This document shows, piece by piece, positions 1 through 7,465 of a stretch of DNA of 64,000 nt. Each line of letters begins with the position of its first letter. The stretch's first letter is position 1. Made by a program: the position numbers and the translations under genes. The notes under the pieces are model-generated. The model made no database searches. It had not been told where the DNA came from and was given only the letters and a program-made list of their open reading frames with translations. Location of the stretch: positions 186,001-250,000 of the forward strand of contig WBSF01000009.1 in the NCBI GenBank assembly GCA_008923315.1, given 5' to 3'. Source of the DNA: Betaproteobacteria bacterium SCN1. GTDB lineage: Bacteria; Pseudomonadota; Gammaproteobacteria; Burkholderiales; Thiobacillaceae.

Positions 1-1
1 C

Positions 2-244
2 CACTACCGACAGCTTCGAATCGACGTCATCGACTGGCGGGCCTATGAGGTGGCAGCATCATTCCCACGGCTGACCGCAGCGTCCTTTGCCCCTGCGGAG
101 CCTCCGAACGGCGTGTTCGACATCCACTACACAATTGATCTTGCCGTGTGCCCTACAGTAGCTCTTCAGCCCGCAGCACTGGACCGCATTTACGAAGTGC
201 TCGCAGGAGTTCCCGATGCCGACGCCGCTGGATCTGCAGTCTGA
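2..244 (+). CDS. C-terminal end of a probable PD-(D/E)XK motif protein (DUF4420-like), cut by window start
   Basis: The frame is open from the first base and ends at a TGA at 242-244, so only about the last 80 residues are seen. The segment FPRLTAASF followed by GVFDIHYTIDL resembles the C-terminal part of DUF4420 PD-(D/E)XK proteins. These commonly sit beside GHKL ATPases, Z1-domain helicases and Vsr-like nucleases in predicted restriction systems. The catalytic core is outside the window, so the assignment rests on this short match and on the context. The next gene starts 29 bases inside this one, which suggests translational coupling in one operon. Confidence 0.55.
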   Translation, partial: HYRQLRIDVIDWRAYEVAASFPRLTAASFAPAEPPNGVFDIHYTIDLAVCPTVALQPAALDRIYEVLAGVPDADAAGSAV

Positions 245-2123
245 GCCATTCTCGGCAACGGGTGGAGCGGCTGCCGAGGGTGTATCCAACCAGCTTGGCC
301 GCCCGCGAGCCGACCGCTTCACCCTGTTGATCCGCGAAGCCGTTCAGAACAGCTGGGATGCGAGACTTGCTTCCGAAGGAGGCGTGCGCTTCCAAGTGGA
401 TGGCTACCTCCTTGATCGAGATGTCCGGCAGTCCATCGCCGAGAAGGTATTCGCGAACGTCCCGGCCGCGATCGGAATTCGAACCCGCCTCCTTTCTGGA
501 GGCGAGTTCCCGGTGCTTGCTATCAGCGACTTCGGCACCCACGGGCTCGGCGGCCCTACCCGTGGAAACGTCGTCCCTCAGCCGGGAGAGTCGACCAATT
601 TTGTCGATTTCATGCGCTACATCGGCAGGCCGCCAAACCGTTCACATGCAGGCGGTACCTACGGCTTCGGCAAGGCTGCATACTTCCTCGCCAGCTCGCT
701 GAGGACCATCTGCGTCTACAGCCGCTTCAATAGCGGGCGTGGGATGGATTCGAGGTTCATGGCCGCAGCATTGGGGCCACAGTTCGAGACGAGCGGGCCG
801 GACGGACGACGGTTCACCGGTCGGCATTGGTGGGGTCGGCTGGCTCAGGATGATGTTGTGGACCCGGTCGCAGGTGCTGAGGCCGATGCATTGGCGCAGC
901 TCCTGGGGTCCGCCGAGCGCAGCTCCAATAATTCCGGCACCACCATCTATGTTTTGGCTCCCGACTTCGAAGAGCAGGGGCCGGAGCAGGTACTGAGCCA
1001 GATGGGACGCGCAATAGCCGACTACTTCTGGCCCAAGTTCATCGACGGCATCGATGAAGCGCCCACCATGTCCTTCGGCGTGCGCTGGCAGGGCAGCGAG
1101 CTGCCACTGCCGAACATCCAGAGCGAGCCGGAGCTGAGGCTGCTCGCGCGTGCCTTTACCGCGGCATCTACCAAATCCTCGACCAGCGGCGCGGTACTGG
1201 AGCCGATTGCTTCGCAGCGGCCGAAGAAGCTCCTTGGCCACCTGGCACTGGTTCGGCAACCCTCCACGACAGTCGCACCAGCAGGTGCGCCGCGCCAGGA
1301 CGAAAGTGATGGTTCGGACATGCTCTATCAGCGGCCTCTTCGACGGCCGCTTCGGCATATCGCAATGATGCGGGCGCCCAACTTTGTGGTGAAGTACCTG
1401 GAAGGTCCGCCAGTTCCGTACGAACTTGCCGAATACGCGGGCGTATTTCGAGTCGATGCCGAGGCGGATGCGGCATTTGCCCGGGCCGAGCCGCCAACCC
1501 ATGACGATTGGATTCCCGATCTGCTGCTGGACGCGGCGGAGAAGACCTACGTGCGGGTGGCCCTTCGCAGGGTGAAGGATGCCGTCGGAGCCTTCGCCGC
1601 ACCTCCCACCATCGAAGCTGCGGGGAGTGGATCCGCCTCGGTTGCAGGCTTTTCCCGTCTGTTGGGGGGGCTCGTACCTGCGCTGAGTCTGGATGCAGCG
1701 CACCAGACCAGGTCGAATGGCTCGACCAGATCTGCTGGAGGCACTGGCGGACCGAGCGGCGGTGGAAGTCGGCGGGCCGGAGGGCCTCAGATTGCATATG
1801 TCGGAGAACCTGGGCTCGACATGGTCGATGGCGTTCCGGCGATGATTGCCCGCTTCGAAGCATCGAGCCCAAGTGGTTTACCTATCCGGGTCTCAGCGCT
1901 ACCCAAAGTGGTCATTGCCGACGGCTTTGAAAGCGACCCTCCGCACGGGGCACAGCAGCCGCGAGTTCTGAAGTGGCTGGATTCGCGAGGCGCCATCGCC
2001 GCAGCAGACAGTGCGAGCTGCGTCGTTCCCGTAGCTGGCGGCACATGGGCTGTGGTGGTCAGCGTCCCGCCCGACGCCATGATTTCTGTCGCGCTCAAGG
2101 CAGAGGTCGAAACAGAAGGATGA
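216..2123 (+). CDS. GHKL/MORC-like ATP-binding protein of a predicted defence operon
   Basis: The protein has 635 residues. The N-terminal 160 hold the GHKL (Bergerat) nucleotide-binding motifs: an N-box with E41, N45 and D48 (REAVQNSWDAR), a second motif D105FGTHGLGG, and a glycine-rich lid GGTYGFGKAA at 146-155. This is the fold of MutL, Hsp90 and MORC ATPases. The C-terminal half is not recognised and contains a Gly/Ser-rich linker near residues 500-525. The ATG at 216 is preceded by a good ribosome site (CAGGAG) and overlaps the upstream stop by 29 bases. GHKL ATPases next to PD-(D/E)XK and Vsr nucleases are known from computationally predicted restriction-type systems. A role in ATP-driven nuclease control is inferred. 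Confidence 0.85.
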   Translation: MPTPLDLQSEPFSATGGAAAEGVSNQLGRPRADRFTLLIREAVQNSWDARLASEGGVRFQVDGYLLDRDVRQSIAEKVFANVPAAIGIRTRLLSGGEFPVLAISDFGTHGLGGPTRGNVVPQPGESTNFVDFMRYIGRPPNRSHAGGTYGFGKAAYFLASSLRTICVYSRFNSGRGMDSRFMAAALGPQFETSGPDGRRFTGRHWWGRLAQDDVVDPVAGAEADALAQLLGSAERSSNNSGTTIYVLAPDFEEQGPEQVLSQMGRAIADYFWPKFIDGIDEAPTMSFGVRWQGSELPLPNIQSEPELRLLARAFTAASTKSSTSGAVLEPIASQRPKKLLGHLALVRQPSTTVAPAGAPRQDESDGSDMLYQRPLRRPLRHIAMMRAPNFVVKYLEGPPVPYELAEYAGVFRVDAEADAAFARAEPPTHDDWIPDLLLDAAEKTYVRVALRRVKDAVGAFAAPPTIEAAGSGSASVAGFSRLLGGLVPALSLDAAHQTRSNGSTRSAGGTGGPSGGGSRRAGGPQIAYVGEPGLDMVDGVPAMIARFEASSPSGLPIRVSALPKVVIADGFESDPPHGAQQPRVLKWLDSRGAIAAADSASCVVPVAGGTWAVVVSVPPDAMISVALKAEVETEG

Positions 2124-3022
2124 GGACTGCGACCTCTCTTCCCTACAAACGTGCCGCGCTGCACCGGATGACGGCAGGTCAATGGGATATTCTGTCGACA
2201 GAGCATGCTCTGCCTCTCCCGCCGGTTCTATCCGAACTGGACTACGGCTCCGTGCTCCGTCTGCGCAGAGAAGTTGTCATCGACGTCGAAGGCCTCCGGG
2301 CCGACTGCGGCCTTCCCAGTAGCGCATCTTTGCTGGCGGCTGCGAGTTGGTCGAGTACGGGAACCATGCTGCGTCGTTGCCTGGCCAGCGCTGTGCTATC
2401 CGGCGATGGAGCCTGCCTCATAGAACTCTCTGGAGAGATTGCAGGCGGCGACATAGCCGACATGCTTCACATCGACACCACAATTCTGCTCGCTCACGGG
2501 CAGGGTGAGTGCTGTTCGCTTGCCCCCCGGCATGCAGGAGCGATCCTCCTTCAGGAACGACAGACCATTCGGCTGGATTCGTCGCAGTCGTTCTTTCCTG
2601 TTGAAATTGTGGACTTCAGCGAGGGCTATTGGGCCAATCCAGATGCAGGATGGCATCTTTCCTGGAACGTGTTTTTCCTGGACCAGCCCTTTCTCGGATC
2701 TGTCCGTCTGCTCGTCAATGCGGCGCATCCCCGAGTGGTACGAGCCGTGTCGGGAAACGCCCCCACTGCAGAAGCTTCAGCCATCCGGTCGGCGATCTAC
2801 TTTGATGTAGCGAAATCTTTGATTCTTGGCGCGCTGGCCAGCGAGGATTTCGTTGAAAGGGACGGTGACTTCGGAGAGGGTAGCTGCGGCATGGTTGTCT
2901 GCGCGATGATTCACATGCTGTTTCCCGGCGACGGCATCAGCGGCCTTGCGGCAGCTGCAGCCCAGCGGCCTGACCATTTCAATACCGACCTACAGGGGCG
3001 GCTCAGACTTTTCTGGAGCTGA
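2120..3022 (+). CDS. Unrecognised 300-residue protein coupled to the GHKL ATPase
   Basis: The ATG at 2120 overlaps the TGA of the ATPase gene as ATGA, so the two are probably translated together. The product has no domain, signal peptide or membrane segment that I recognise. It looks like a soluble globular protein with several hydrophobic beta-strand-like stretches and scattered aromatic residues, for example EGYWANPDAGWHLSWNVFF near residues 190-208. The frame is open much further upstream, but a start inside the ATPase gene would be unusual. Its fixed place between an ATPase and a Vsr-like nuclease suggests that it is a structural or recognition subunit. That is inference only. Confidence 0.8.
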   Translation: MRTATSLPYKRAALHRMTAGQWDILSTEHALPLPPVLSELDYGSVLRLRREVVIDVEGLRADCGLPSSASLLAAASWSSTGTMLRRCLASAVLSGDGACLIELSGEIAGGDIADMLHIDTTILLAHGQGECCSLAPRHAGAILLQERQTIRLDSSQSFFPVEIVDFSEGYWANPDAGWHLSWNVFFLDQPFLGSVRLLVNAAHPRVVRAVSGNAPTAEASAIRSAIYFDVAKSLILGALASEDFVERDGDFGEGSCGMVVCAMIHMLFPGDGISGLAAAAAQRPDHFNTDLQGRLRLFWS

Positions 3023-3826
3023 GTGGTGATTCTCTTTCCCCAATTGCCGCACCACATCGCCCTGCAGATTGCCGATGGCGCTCGATCAGCCCCAGTCGAC
3101 ATCCTCGCCGGCATGGCGGCCCCTGAGCATCCCTCCTGCGAATACACGCCGGTCGGAAATCGGTCGACGAAAACGGCGCTGATTAAGCTGCGGAACGACC
3201 TTCTGCAACTCGCGATGGACGCCGGATACCCACAACCACCTGGCGGGCAGTCCGCGGCGGACTTCGATGCCAGGGCTTCTATCGTCCTGATACAGCAGAT
3301 GCCGATGGCGCCTGCTGAGGCAGCACGGGGGGGCGTATGGGCGTTCCTCGCCTGCGTCCTGTTGCCGGATATTGTCCGATGGCGCTTCAGCGGCGTCGGT
3401 GGAACGACTACGCCGCTTGAACGGTTTGTGTCAGGCCGCCGCAATGTCTTTCAACGTCTATGGTGGCGTGCATTCCACCTCATGCCCAGAACAGACAGCG
3501 CTCCACAGCTTTCCGATCTACTGAGCGCACTCGGTGAGGACGAGCTGGTCCAGTTGATGGAGCGCCCTTCCATCGCAGGCATCGCCGGCCTGCCCGGCTC
3601 CATTGCGGCAGGCCTTCTGGCTGCATCGCAGACATACTCGGACTTAACCCGGCGCCAGCTGATCAGGGAGGCGCAGAAGCGCATTCTTCGGCTGTCGTCA
3701 TTCCTTTTGTTTGAATCGATCGACCAGGCGGAGGTCAACCGACACGTCGAGGACGTGTTCGAACAGGTAGCAGCATCGCTTCTCCGTCGAGAGTCCGAGT
3801 TGGAAACGGCGGCCGACAATGGCTGA
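3023..3826 (+). CDS. Unrecognised 267-residue protein of the same operon (possibly DUF6339-like)
   Basis: It starts with GTG immediately after the previous stop codon (end-to-start spacing zero) and ends eight bases inside the Vsr-like gene. The middle carries an aromatic/arginine pattern, LPDIVRWRF then RRNVFQRLWWRAF (about residues 112-157). A helical arginine-rich C-terminal part follows (RRQLIREAQKRILRL). The layout faintly recalls DUF6339 proteins, which I cannot confirm. No catalytic motif is visible. Tight coupling on both sides argues that it works with the ATPase and nuclease. Confidence 0.78.
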   Translation: MVILFPQLPHHIALQIADGARSAPVDILAGMAAPEHPSCEYTPVGNRSTKTALIKLRNDLLQLAMDAGYPQPPGGQSAADFDARASIVLIQQMPMAPAEAARGGVWAFLACVLLPDIVRWRFSGVGGTTTPLERFVSGRRNVFQRLWWRAFHLMPRTDSAPQLSDLLSALGEDELVQLMERPSIAGIAGLPGSIAAGLLAASQTYSDLTRRQLIREAQKRILRLSSFLLFESIDQAEVNRHVEDVFEQVAASLLRRESELETAADNG

Positions 3827-4235
3827 CAACATGACGCCCGAGCAGCGGCGCATGACCATGTCGAGGATTCGCGGGCGCGACACGAAAGTAGAACTCGTCG
3901 TCCGCAAGGAGCTACACAGACGGGGCTATCGCTTCCGAGTCAACGCCACAGGGCTCACAGGCAAGCCGGATATCGTCTTCACCAGATTCCGACTCGCCAT
4001 TTTCATCGATGGTGATTTCTGGCACGGATGGAAATTTGATCAATGGTCGCTGAAGCTTGCCCCCTACTGGCGTGAAAAGATTGGCGGGAACATCACGCGC
4101 GACCTTCGACACAGGGCGCTCCTACGCCGAGAAGGGTGGACGGTCATGCGCCTCTGGGAGCATGACGTGAACAAGAACTTGGAGCGCTGCATCCGGCGCA
4201 TTGAGGCGAAGCTGGACCAGCTTCGCAAGGTCTGA
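3819..4235 (+). CDS. Very-short-patch-repair (Vsr) family endonuclease, divergent
   Basis: The 138 residues match the Vsr fold over their whole length. TPEQRRMTMSRIRGRDTK is at the N-terminus, the metal-binding D51 is in GKPDIVF, FIDGDFWHG is at 62-70, and RLWEHDV is at 111-117. Vsr normally nicks beside T:G mismatches left by Dcm-type methylation. Here the position of the E. coli His64 is Asp and the zinc-binding cysteines around residues 66-73 are missing, so it is not a standard mismatch nickase. No cytosine methylase is in view. It is the last gene of the cargo operon and overlaps its neighbour by eight bases. It is probably the cutting enzyme, or one of them, of the system. Confidence 0.88.
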   Translation: MADNMTPEQRRMTMSRIRGRDTKVELVVRKELHRRGYRFRVNATGLTGKPDIVFTRFRLAIFIDGDFWHGWKFDQWSLKLAPYWREKIGGNITRDLRHRALLRREGWTVMRLWEHDVNKNLERCIRRIEAKLDQLRKV

Positions 4236-4449
4236 TCCACACCCATTGATTCTTCGCCGGGGGATCAGTCCGCTGTGTAGCGAATCCCGTCACCGGCATT
4301 CTCGCCTCGCTTGAACCCCCGGCCCTGCTAAACGCTCAAGGACGGCAACTCTCCCATCAATCCGGTCAGCCTGCAGTTCCCATTCCCTGCGGCGCAAAGC
4401 GAGAGCGCGCCACAGCATCTGGCCATCCGCTTCAACGGGGAATGGCACG
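4236..4449. other. Junction between cargo operon and transfer genes
   Basis: These 214 bases hold no complete gene. From about 4330 to the RAQPRD start one plus-strand frame stays open and reads like the C-terminal end of a protein (for example LQFPFPAAQ then HLAIRFNGEWHDG). It has no start codon because a TAA precedes it. It may be the remnant of a transfer gene broken when the cargo entered, or chance. No clear terminator follows the Vsr-like gene. Confidence 0.35.
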
Positions 4450-4815
4450 ATGGGACAGACCAACCGCCGCACATCCGCATGGCTTGCGCTTGCCGTGGTG
4501 TTGGCTGTGTCGTTCTCGGCGCTGCAGCCTGCCTTCGCCGCCGATAGCCTCGCCTCGGAGCGTGAGCAGATCGCCGCGCTCGCCCGCCAGCTCGACCTGA
4601 TCGACCGCCTGGCCGAGCACGCCGCCAGTACCGCTCCGCAGGAACGTGCCCGCTACCACTTCGACTACGCCCGGCTGCGTGCCGACCTGAAGCGCGTTCG
4701 CGCCGGCCTGCAGGACTATCTCGTGCCCCAGCGCGCCCAGCCGCGCGATCCCGTCCCGCTGGCCGGCGATTACGTCCGCCGCGACCGCGCCGACGACGAG
4801 GAGCCGTCGCCATGA
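4450..4815 (+). CDS. RAQPRD family ICE protein
   Basis: The protein has 121 residues with an N-terminal signal peptide (cleavage likely after AFAADS, near residue 28). The family signature RAQPRD is at about residues 97-102, inside LVPQRAQPRDPVPL. The mature part is mostly helical and charged, as expected for a small periplasmic protein. It is the first gene of the conserved transfer block and overlaps the next gene by four bases (ATGA). Its precise role in conjugation is not established. Confidence 0.92.
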   Translation: MGQTNRRTSAWLALAVVLAVSFSALQPAFAADSLASEREQIAALARQLDLIDRLAEHAASTAPQERARYHFDYARLRADLKRVRAGLQDYLVPQRAQPRDPVPLAGDYVRRDRADDEEPSP

Positions 4816-5051
4816 CGCCCTCTGCCGATCAGGTCGCCGCCTTCCAGGCCAACGGCGGCTTTGCGCCTTCGGCCGTCTCTGCCGTGGTGCTGGGCTTCGT
4901 GTTCGCCGTGTTGCTGCTGTGGGGCGTGTGGGCCATGCGCACTGCCTACGTCGGCTGGGCCGAGCACCGCATCACTGAACGTCAGTTCCTTGCCGTCGTC
5001 GTGCGCTTCGTGGCGATGTACCTGGTGCTGACGTTCTTCCTCCTCTCTTGA
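4812..5051 (+). CDS. TIGR03758 family ICE membrane protein (DUF3262)
   Basis: This 79-residue protein has two hydrophobic helices (about 24-43 and 58-77) separated by a short polar loop. Size, topology and position directly after the RAQPRD gene match the DUF3262 family of clc/PFGI-1 type ICEs. The family is thought to contribute a small inner-membrane part of the conjugation machine and may be pilin-related. Start codon and upstream stop overlap, so it is translationally coupled. Confidence 0.9.
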   Translation: MTPSADQVAAFQANGGFAPSAVSAVVLGFVFAVLLLWGVWAMRTAYVGWAEHRITERQFLAVVVRFVAMYLVLTFFLLS

Positions 5052-5073
5052 CCGTCACGAAGGGCCATACGCC

Positions 5074-5442
5074 ATGAACACGCCTCCGACACCCCAACGC
5101 ATTCCGTCCCGCATCGCCGCACCGCTGCTGCCGCTGGCGCTCGCGGGCCTGCCGCTGTCGGCCTTCGCGCAGGGCCTGCCGACCATGGAAGACCCATCGC
5201 GCGGCCAAGGCAGCGGCATCCTGCAGACCTTGCAGAACTACGGCTACGACATCGTGCTGCTGATCGCGCTGCTCGTGGTCGCCTCGATGTTCGTCGGTGT
5301 CTGCTATCACGCCTACACCCGCTACTCGGAGATCCATACCGGCCGCGCCACCTGGGGCCAGTTCGGCCTGACGGTCGCCGTGGGCGCGATCCTGCTGGTG
5401 GTCGGCATCTGGCTGCTCACCAAGGCCACCGGCGTGCTGTAA
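5074..5442 (+). CDS. TIGR03745 family ICE membrane protein (DUF2976)
   Basis: The protein has 122 residues. A cleavable signal sequence ends around SAFAQG (residue 33). Two membrane helices follow at about 60-78 and 102-120, with a conserved polar segment between them. The architecture is pilin-like (signal peptide plus two helices), and DUF2976 is commonly treated as the candidate conjugative pilin of this ICE class. It lies 22 bases after the previous gene and 12 bases before the next, inside one operon. Confidence 0.9.
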   Translation: MNTPPTPQRIPSRIAAPLLPLALAGLPLSAFAQGLPTMEDPSRGQGSGILQTLQNYGYDIVLLIALLVVASMFVGVCYHAYTRYSEIHTGRATWGQFGLTVAVGAILLVVGIWLLTKATGVL

Positions 5443-5454
5443 GGGCGGCAAGCG

Positions 5455-5865
5455 ATGGCCGTCCCTTCGGAGACCCCGCGCGACACGCTGGTGACCTTCC
5501 TACCGCACCGGCTGAACCGCCAGCCGGTGGTCGTGCGCGGGCTGACCGCCGACGAGTTGTGGTTCTGCGCCGGCCTGTCGGCCGCAGCCGGGTTCGCGCT
5601 CGGCCTGCCGCTGGCCTGGCTCACGCACAGCATCGCCATGGTGCCGACGCTGATCGTCGCCGGTATCGCGCTGGGCGTCTTCGTCGGCGGTGGTTTTCTG
5701 CGCGCACAGAAGCGCGGCCGGCCCGACACCTGGCTCTACCGACAGCTCCAGTGGCGGCTGGCCCTGCGGCATCCGGCGCTGGCAGCGCTCCTGGGCGGGC
5801 AGCGCCTCATCACCCGCTCGGGCTGCTGGACGACCCGGCGCAACGCCGATCGAGGTTCGCCATGA
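5455..5865 (+). CDS. TIGR03750 family conjugal transfer protein (TraL-like)
   Basis: The 136-residue protein has a conserved N-terminus (TLVTFLPHRLNRQPVVVRGLT), two adjacent membrane helices at about 38-55 and 58-78, and a basic C-terminal tail after KRGRPDTWLYRQLQWRLAL. Size and topology correspond to the TraL/VirB3-type component that anchors the transfer ATPase at the inner membrane. The analogy is by position and topology, not by a motif. The following start codon overlaps the stop by four bases. Confidence 0.9.
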   Translation: MAVPSETPRDTLVTFLPHRLNRQPVVVRGLTADELWFCAGLSAAAGFALGLPLAWLTHSIAMVPTLIVAGIALGVFVGGGFLRAQKRGRPDTWLYRQLQWRLALRHPALAALLGGQRLITRSGCWTTRRNADRGSP

Positions 5866-6554
5866 GCCGTTTCAAGAACGAGGTTGCGCACCTGCAGGCA
5901 CACGTGAAGACGTTGCGTCTGGGGGCCGGCGCGTTGTTCGTGGTGGCGCTGCTGCTCGGCTTCGGTTGGTGGAGTGCGCCGAAGAGTCTGACCATCCATG
6001 TGCCGCCGGACCTGCGCACGGGCAGCACGCGCAAGTGGTGGGACGTGCCGCCCGAGAGCGTGTATGCCTTCTCGTTCTACATCTGGCAGCAGGTGCAGCG
6101 CTGGCCCACGAACGGCGAAGAAGACTACCTGCGCAACCTACGCGCGCTGTCGGCCTACCTGACGCCGAGCTGCCGGGCCTTCCTGCAGCAGGACTACGAG
6201 TACCGGCGCGCCAGTGGCGAGCTGCGTCAGCGCGTGCGCGGCATCTACGAGATTCCCGGCCGCGGCTACGGCGATGATCCGGCCACGCGCGTCAAGGTGG
6301 TTTCCGACCGCGATTGGATCGTCACGCTCGACGTGAGCGCGGACGAATACTACGGCTCCGAGCAGGTCAAGCGCGCCCTGGTGCGCTACCCCATCAAGGT
6401 CGTCCGGCTGGACATCGACCCCGAGCGCAACCCCTTCGGCCTGGCGCTGGACTGCTACGCCAGCGCACCCCAGCGCATCGAACCGCCGCCGACGCCGACC
6501 CAGGCCGGCGCGCCCGCCAACGCCTCCGGCCATCTGCAGGGAGACTCCCCATGA
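5862..6554 (+). CDS. TIGR03746/PFL_4703 family ICE protein (DUF2895, TraE-like)
   Basis: The start at 5862 overlaps the upstream stop (ATGA) and gives 230 residues. One membrane helix lies at about 21-38 (FVVALLLGFGWWSA). A soluble periplasmic domain follows, and the C-terminus is proline-rich and probably flexible. The family corresponds by position to TraE/VirB8-type assembly factors. The start codon context GGTTCGCCATG is shared with the radC-like gene (13144) and the relaxase gene (21004). Confidence 0.9.
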   Translation: MSRFKNEVAHLQAHVKTLRLGAGALFVVALLLGFGWWSAPKSLTIHVPPDLRTGSTRKWWDVPPESVYAFSFYIWQQVQRWPTNGEEDYLRNLRALSAYLTPSCRAFLQQDYEYRRASGELRQRVRGIYEIPGRGYGDDPATRVKVVSDRDWIVTLDVSADEYYGSEQVKRALVRYPIKVVRLDIDPERNPFGLALDCYASAPQRIEPPPTPTQAGAPANASGHLQGDSP

Positions 6555-7465
6555 AGCCCATTGCCTTGTCGGCCCTGGCCGGCGTCCTGCTGATCCTCGG
6601 TTTCGTGCCGGCCAGCCAGGCCGTGGAAATCCTGCGTTGGGAGCGGCTGCCCCTGCCGGTGCCGCTGGTGGTCGGCCAGGAGCGCGTGGTCTTCATCGAC
6701 CGCAATGTGCGCGTCGGCGTGCCGGCCAGCGTCGGCGACCATCTGCGCGTGCAGAGTGCGGGCGGCGCGATCTACCTGCGGGCGAGCGAGCCGATTCCGC
6801 CCACGCGGCTGCAACTGCAGGACGTGGAATCCGGCGCGCTGATCCTGCTCGACATCGCCGCCGAGCCGGCGAAGGACGGCCAGGCGCCGCTGGAGCCGGT
6901 GCGCATCGTGGAAGCGGAAGCCCCCGCGAAGCGCTACGGCGGCGGTGCAGCAAGCGGCGCGGACGAGCAGGCCGATGCGCCCGCAGACAAACCCGTTCCC
7001 CGGCGCGAAACGCCGGTACCGGTCGTACTGACGCGCCATGCCGCACAGAACCTGTACGCGCCACTTCGCACCGTCGAGCCGGTCGCCGGCATCGGGCGCG
7101 TAAACCTGCGCCGCGACCTCGCGCTGGACACCTTGCTGCCGACGCTGCCGGTGCACGCGCGGGCACTGGCCGCGTGGCGCCTGGAAGACCAGTGGGTGAC
7201 GGCCGTGCGGCTCACCAATACCGCGGCGCGCTGGCTCGACCTCGACCCGCGCGCTTTGCAGGGGAACTTCGTGGCGGCGACCTTCCAGCATCCGAACCTG
7301 GGGCCGGTCGGCACCCCGTCCGACACCACGGTGCTTTACCTGATCACGCGCGGCCACGGCGTGGCCGAGTCGCTGCTGACGGCGCTGAGCCCGATCGATG
7401 CCACCGTGAACCTGCCGCCGGCCGCCGCGGCCGGCTCGACCGGAGGAGCGCGCGATGAAAAGTAA
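6551..7465 (+). CDS. TIGR03749 family ICE protein (DUF3438, TraK-like)
   Basis: The start at 6551 overlaps the previous stop and gives 304 residues. A signal peptide ends near PASQAVE (about residue 21). The mature protein is periplasmic and beta-rich, with a Glu/Ala/Pro-rich low-complexity stretch in the middle (about 120-160). Position between the TraE-like and TraB-like genes matches the TraK/VirB9 role in the outer-membrane core complex. That equivalence is inferred from gene order. Confidence 0.9.
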   Translation: MKPIALSALAGVLLILGFVPASQAVEILRWERLPLPVPLVVGQERVVFIDRNVRVGVPASVGDHLRVQSAGGAIYLRASEPIPPTRLQLQDVESGALILLDIAAEPAKDGQAPLEPVRIVEAEAPAKRYGGGAASGADEQADAPADKPVPRRETPVPVVLTRHAAQNLYAPLRTVEPVAGIGRVNLRRDLALDTLLPTLPVHARALAAWRLEDQWVTAVRLTNTAARWLDLDPRALQGNFVAATFQHPNLGPVGTPSDTTVLYLITRGHGVAESLLTALSPIDATVNLPPAAAAGSTGGARDEK

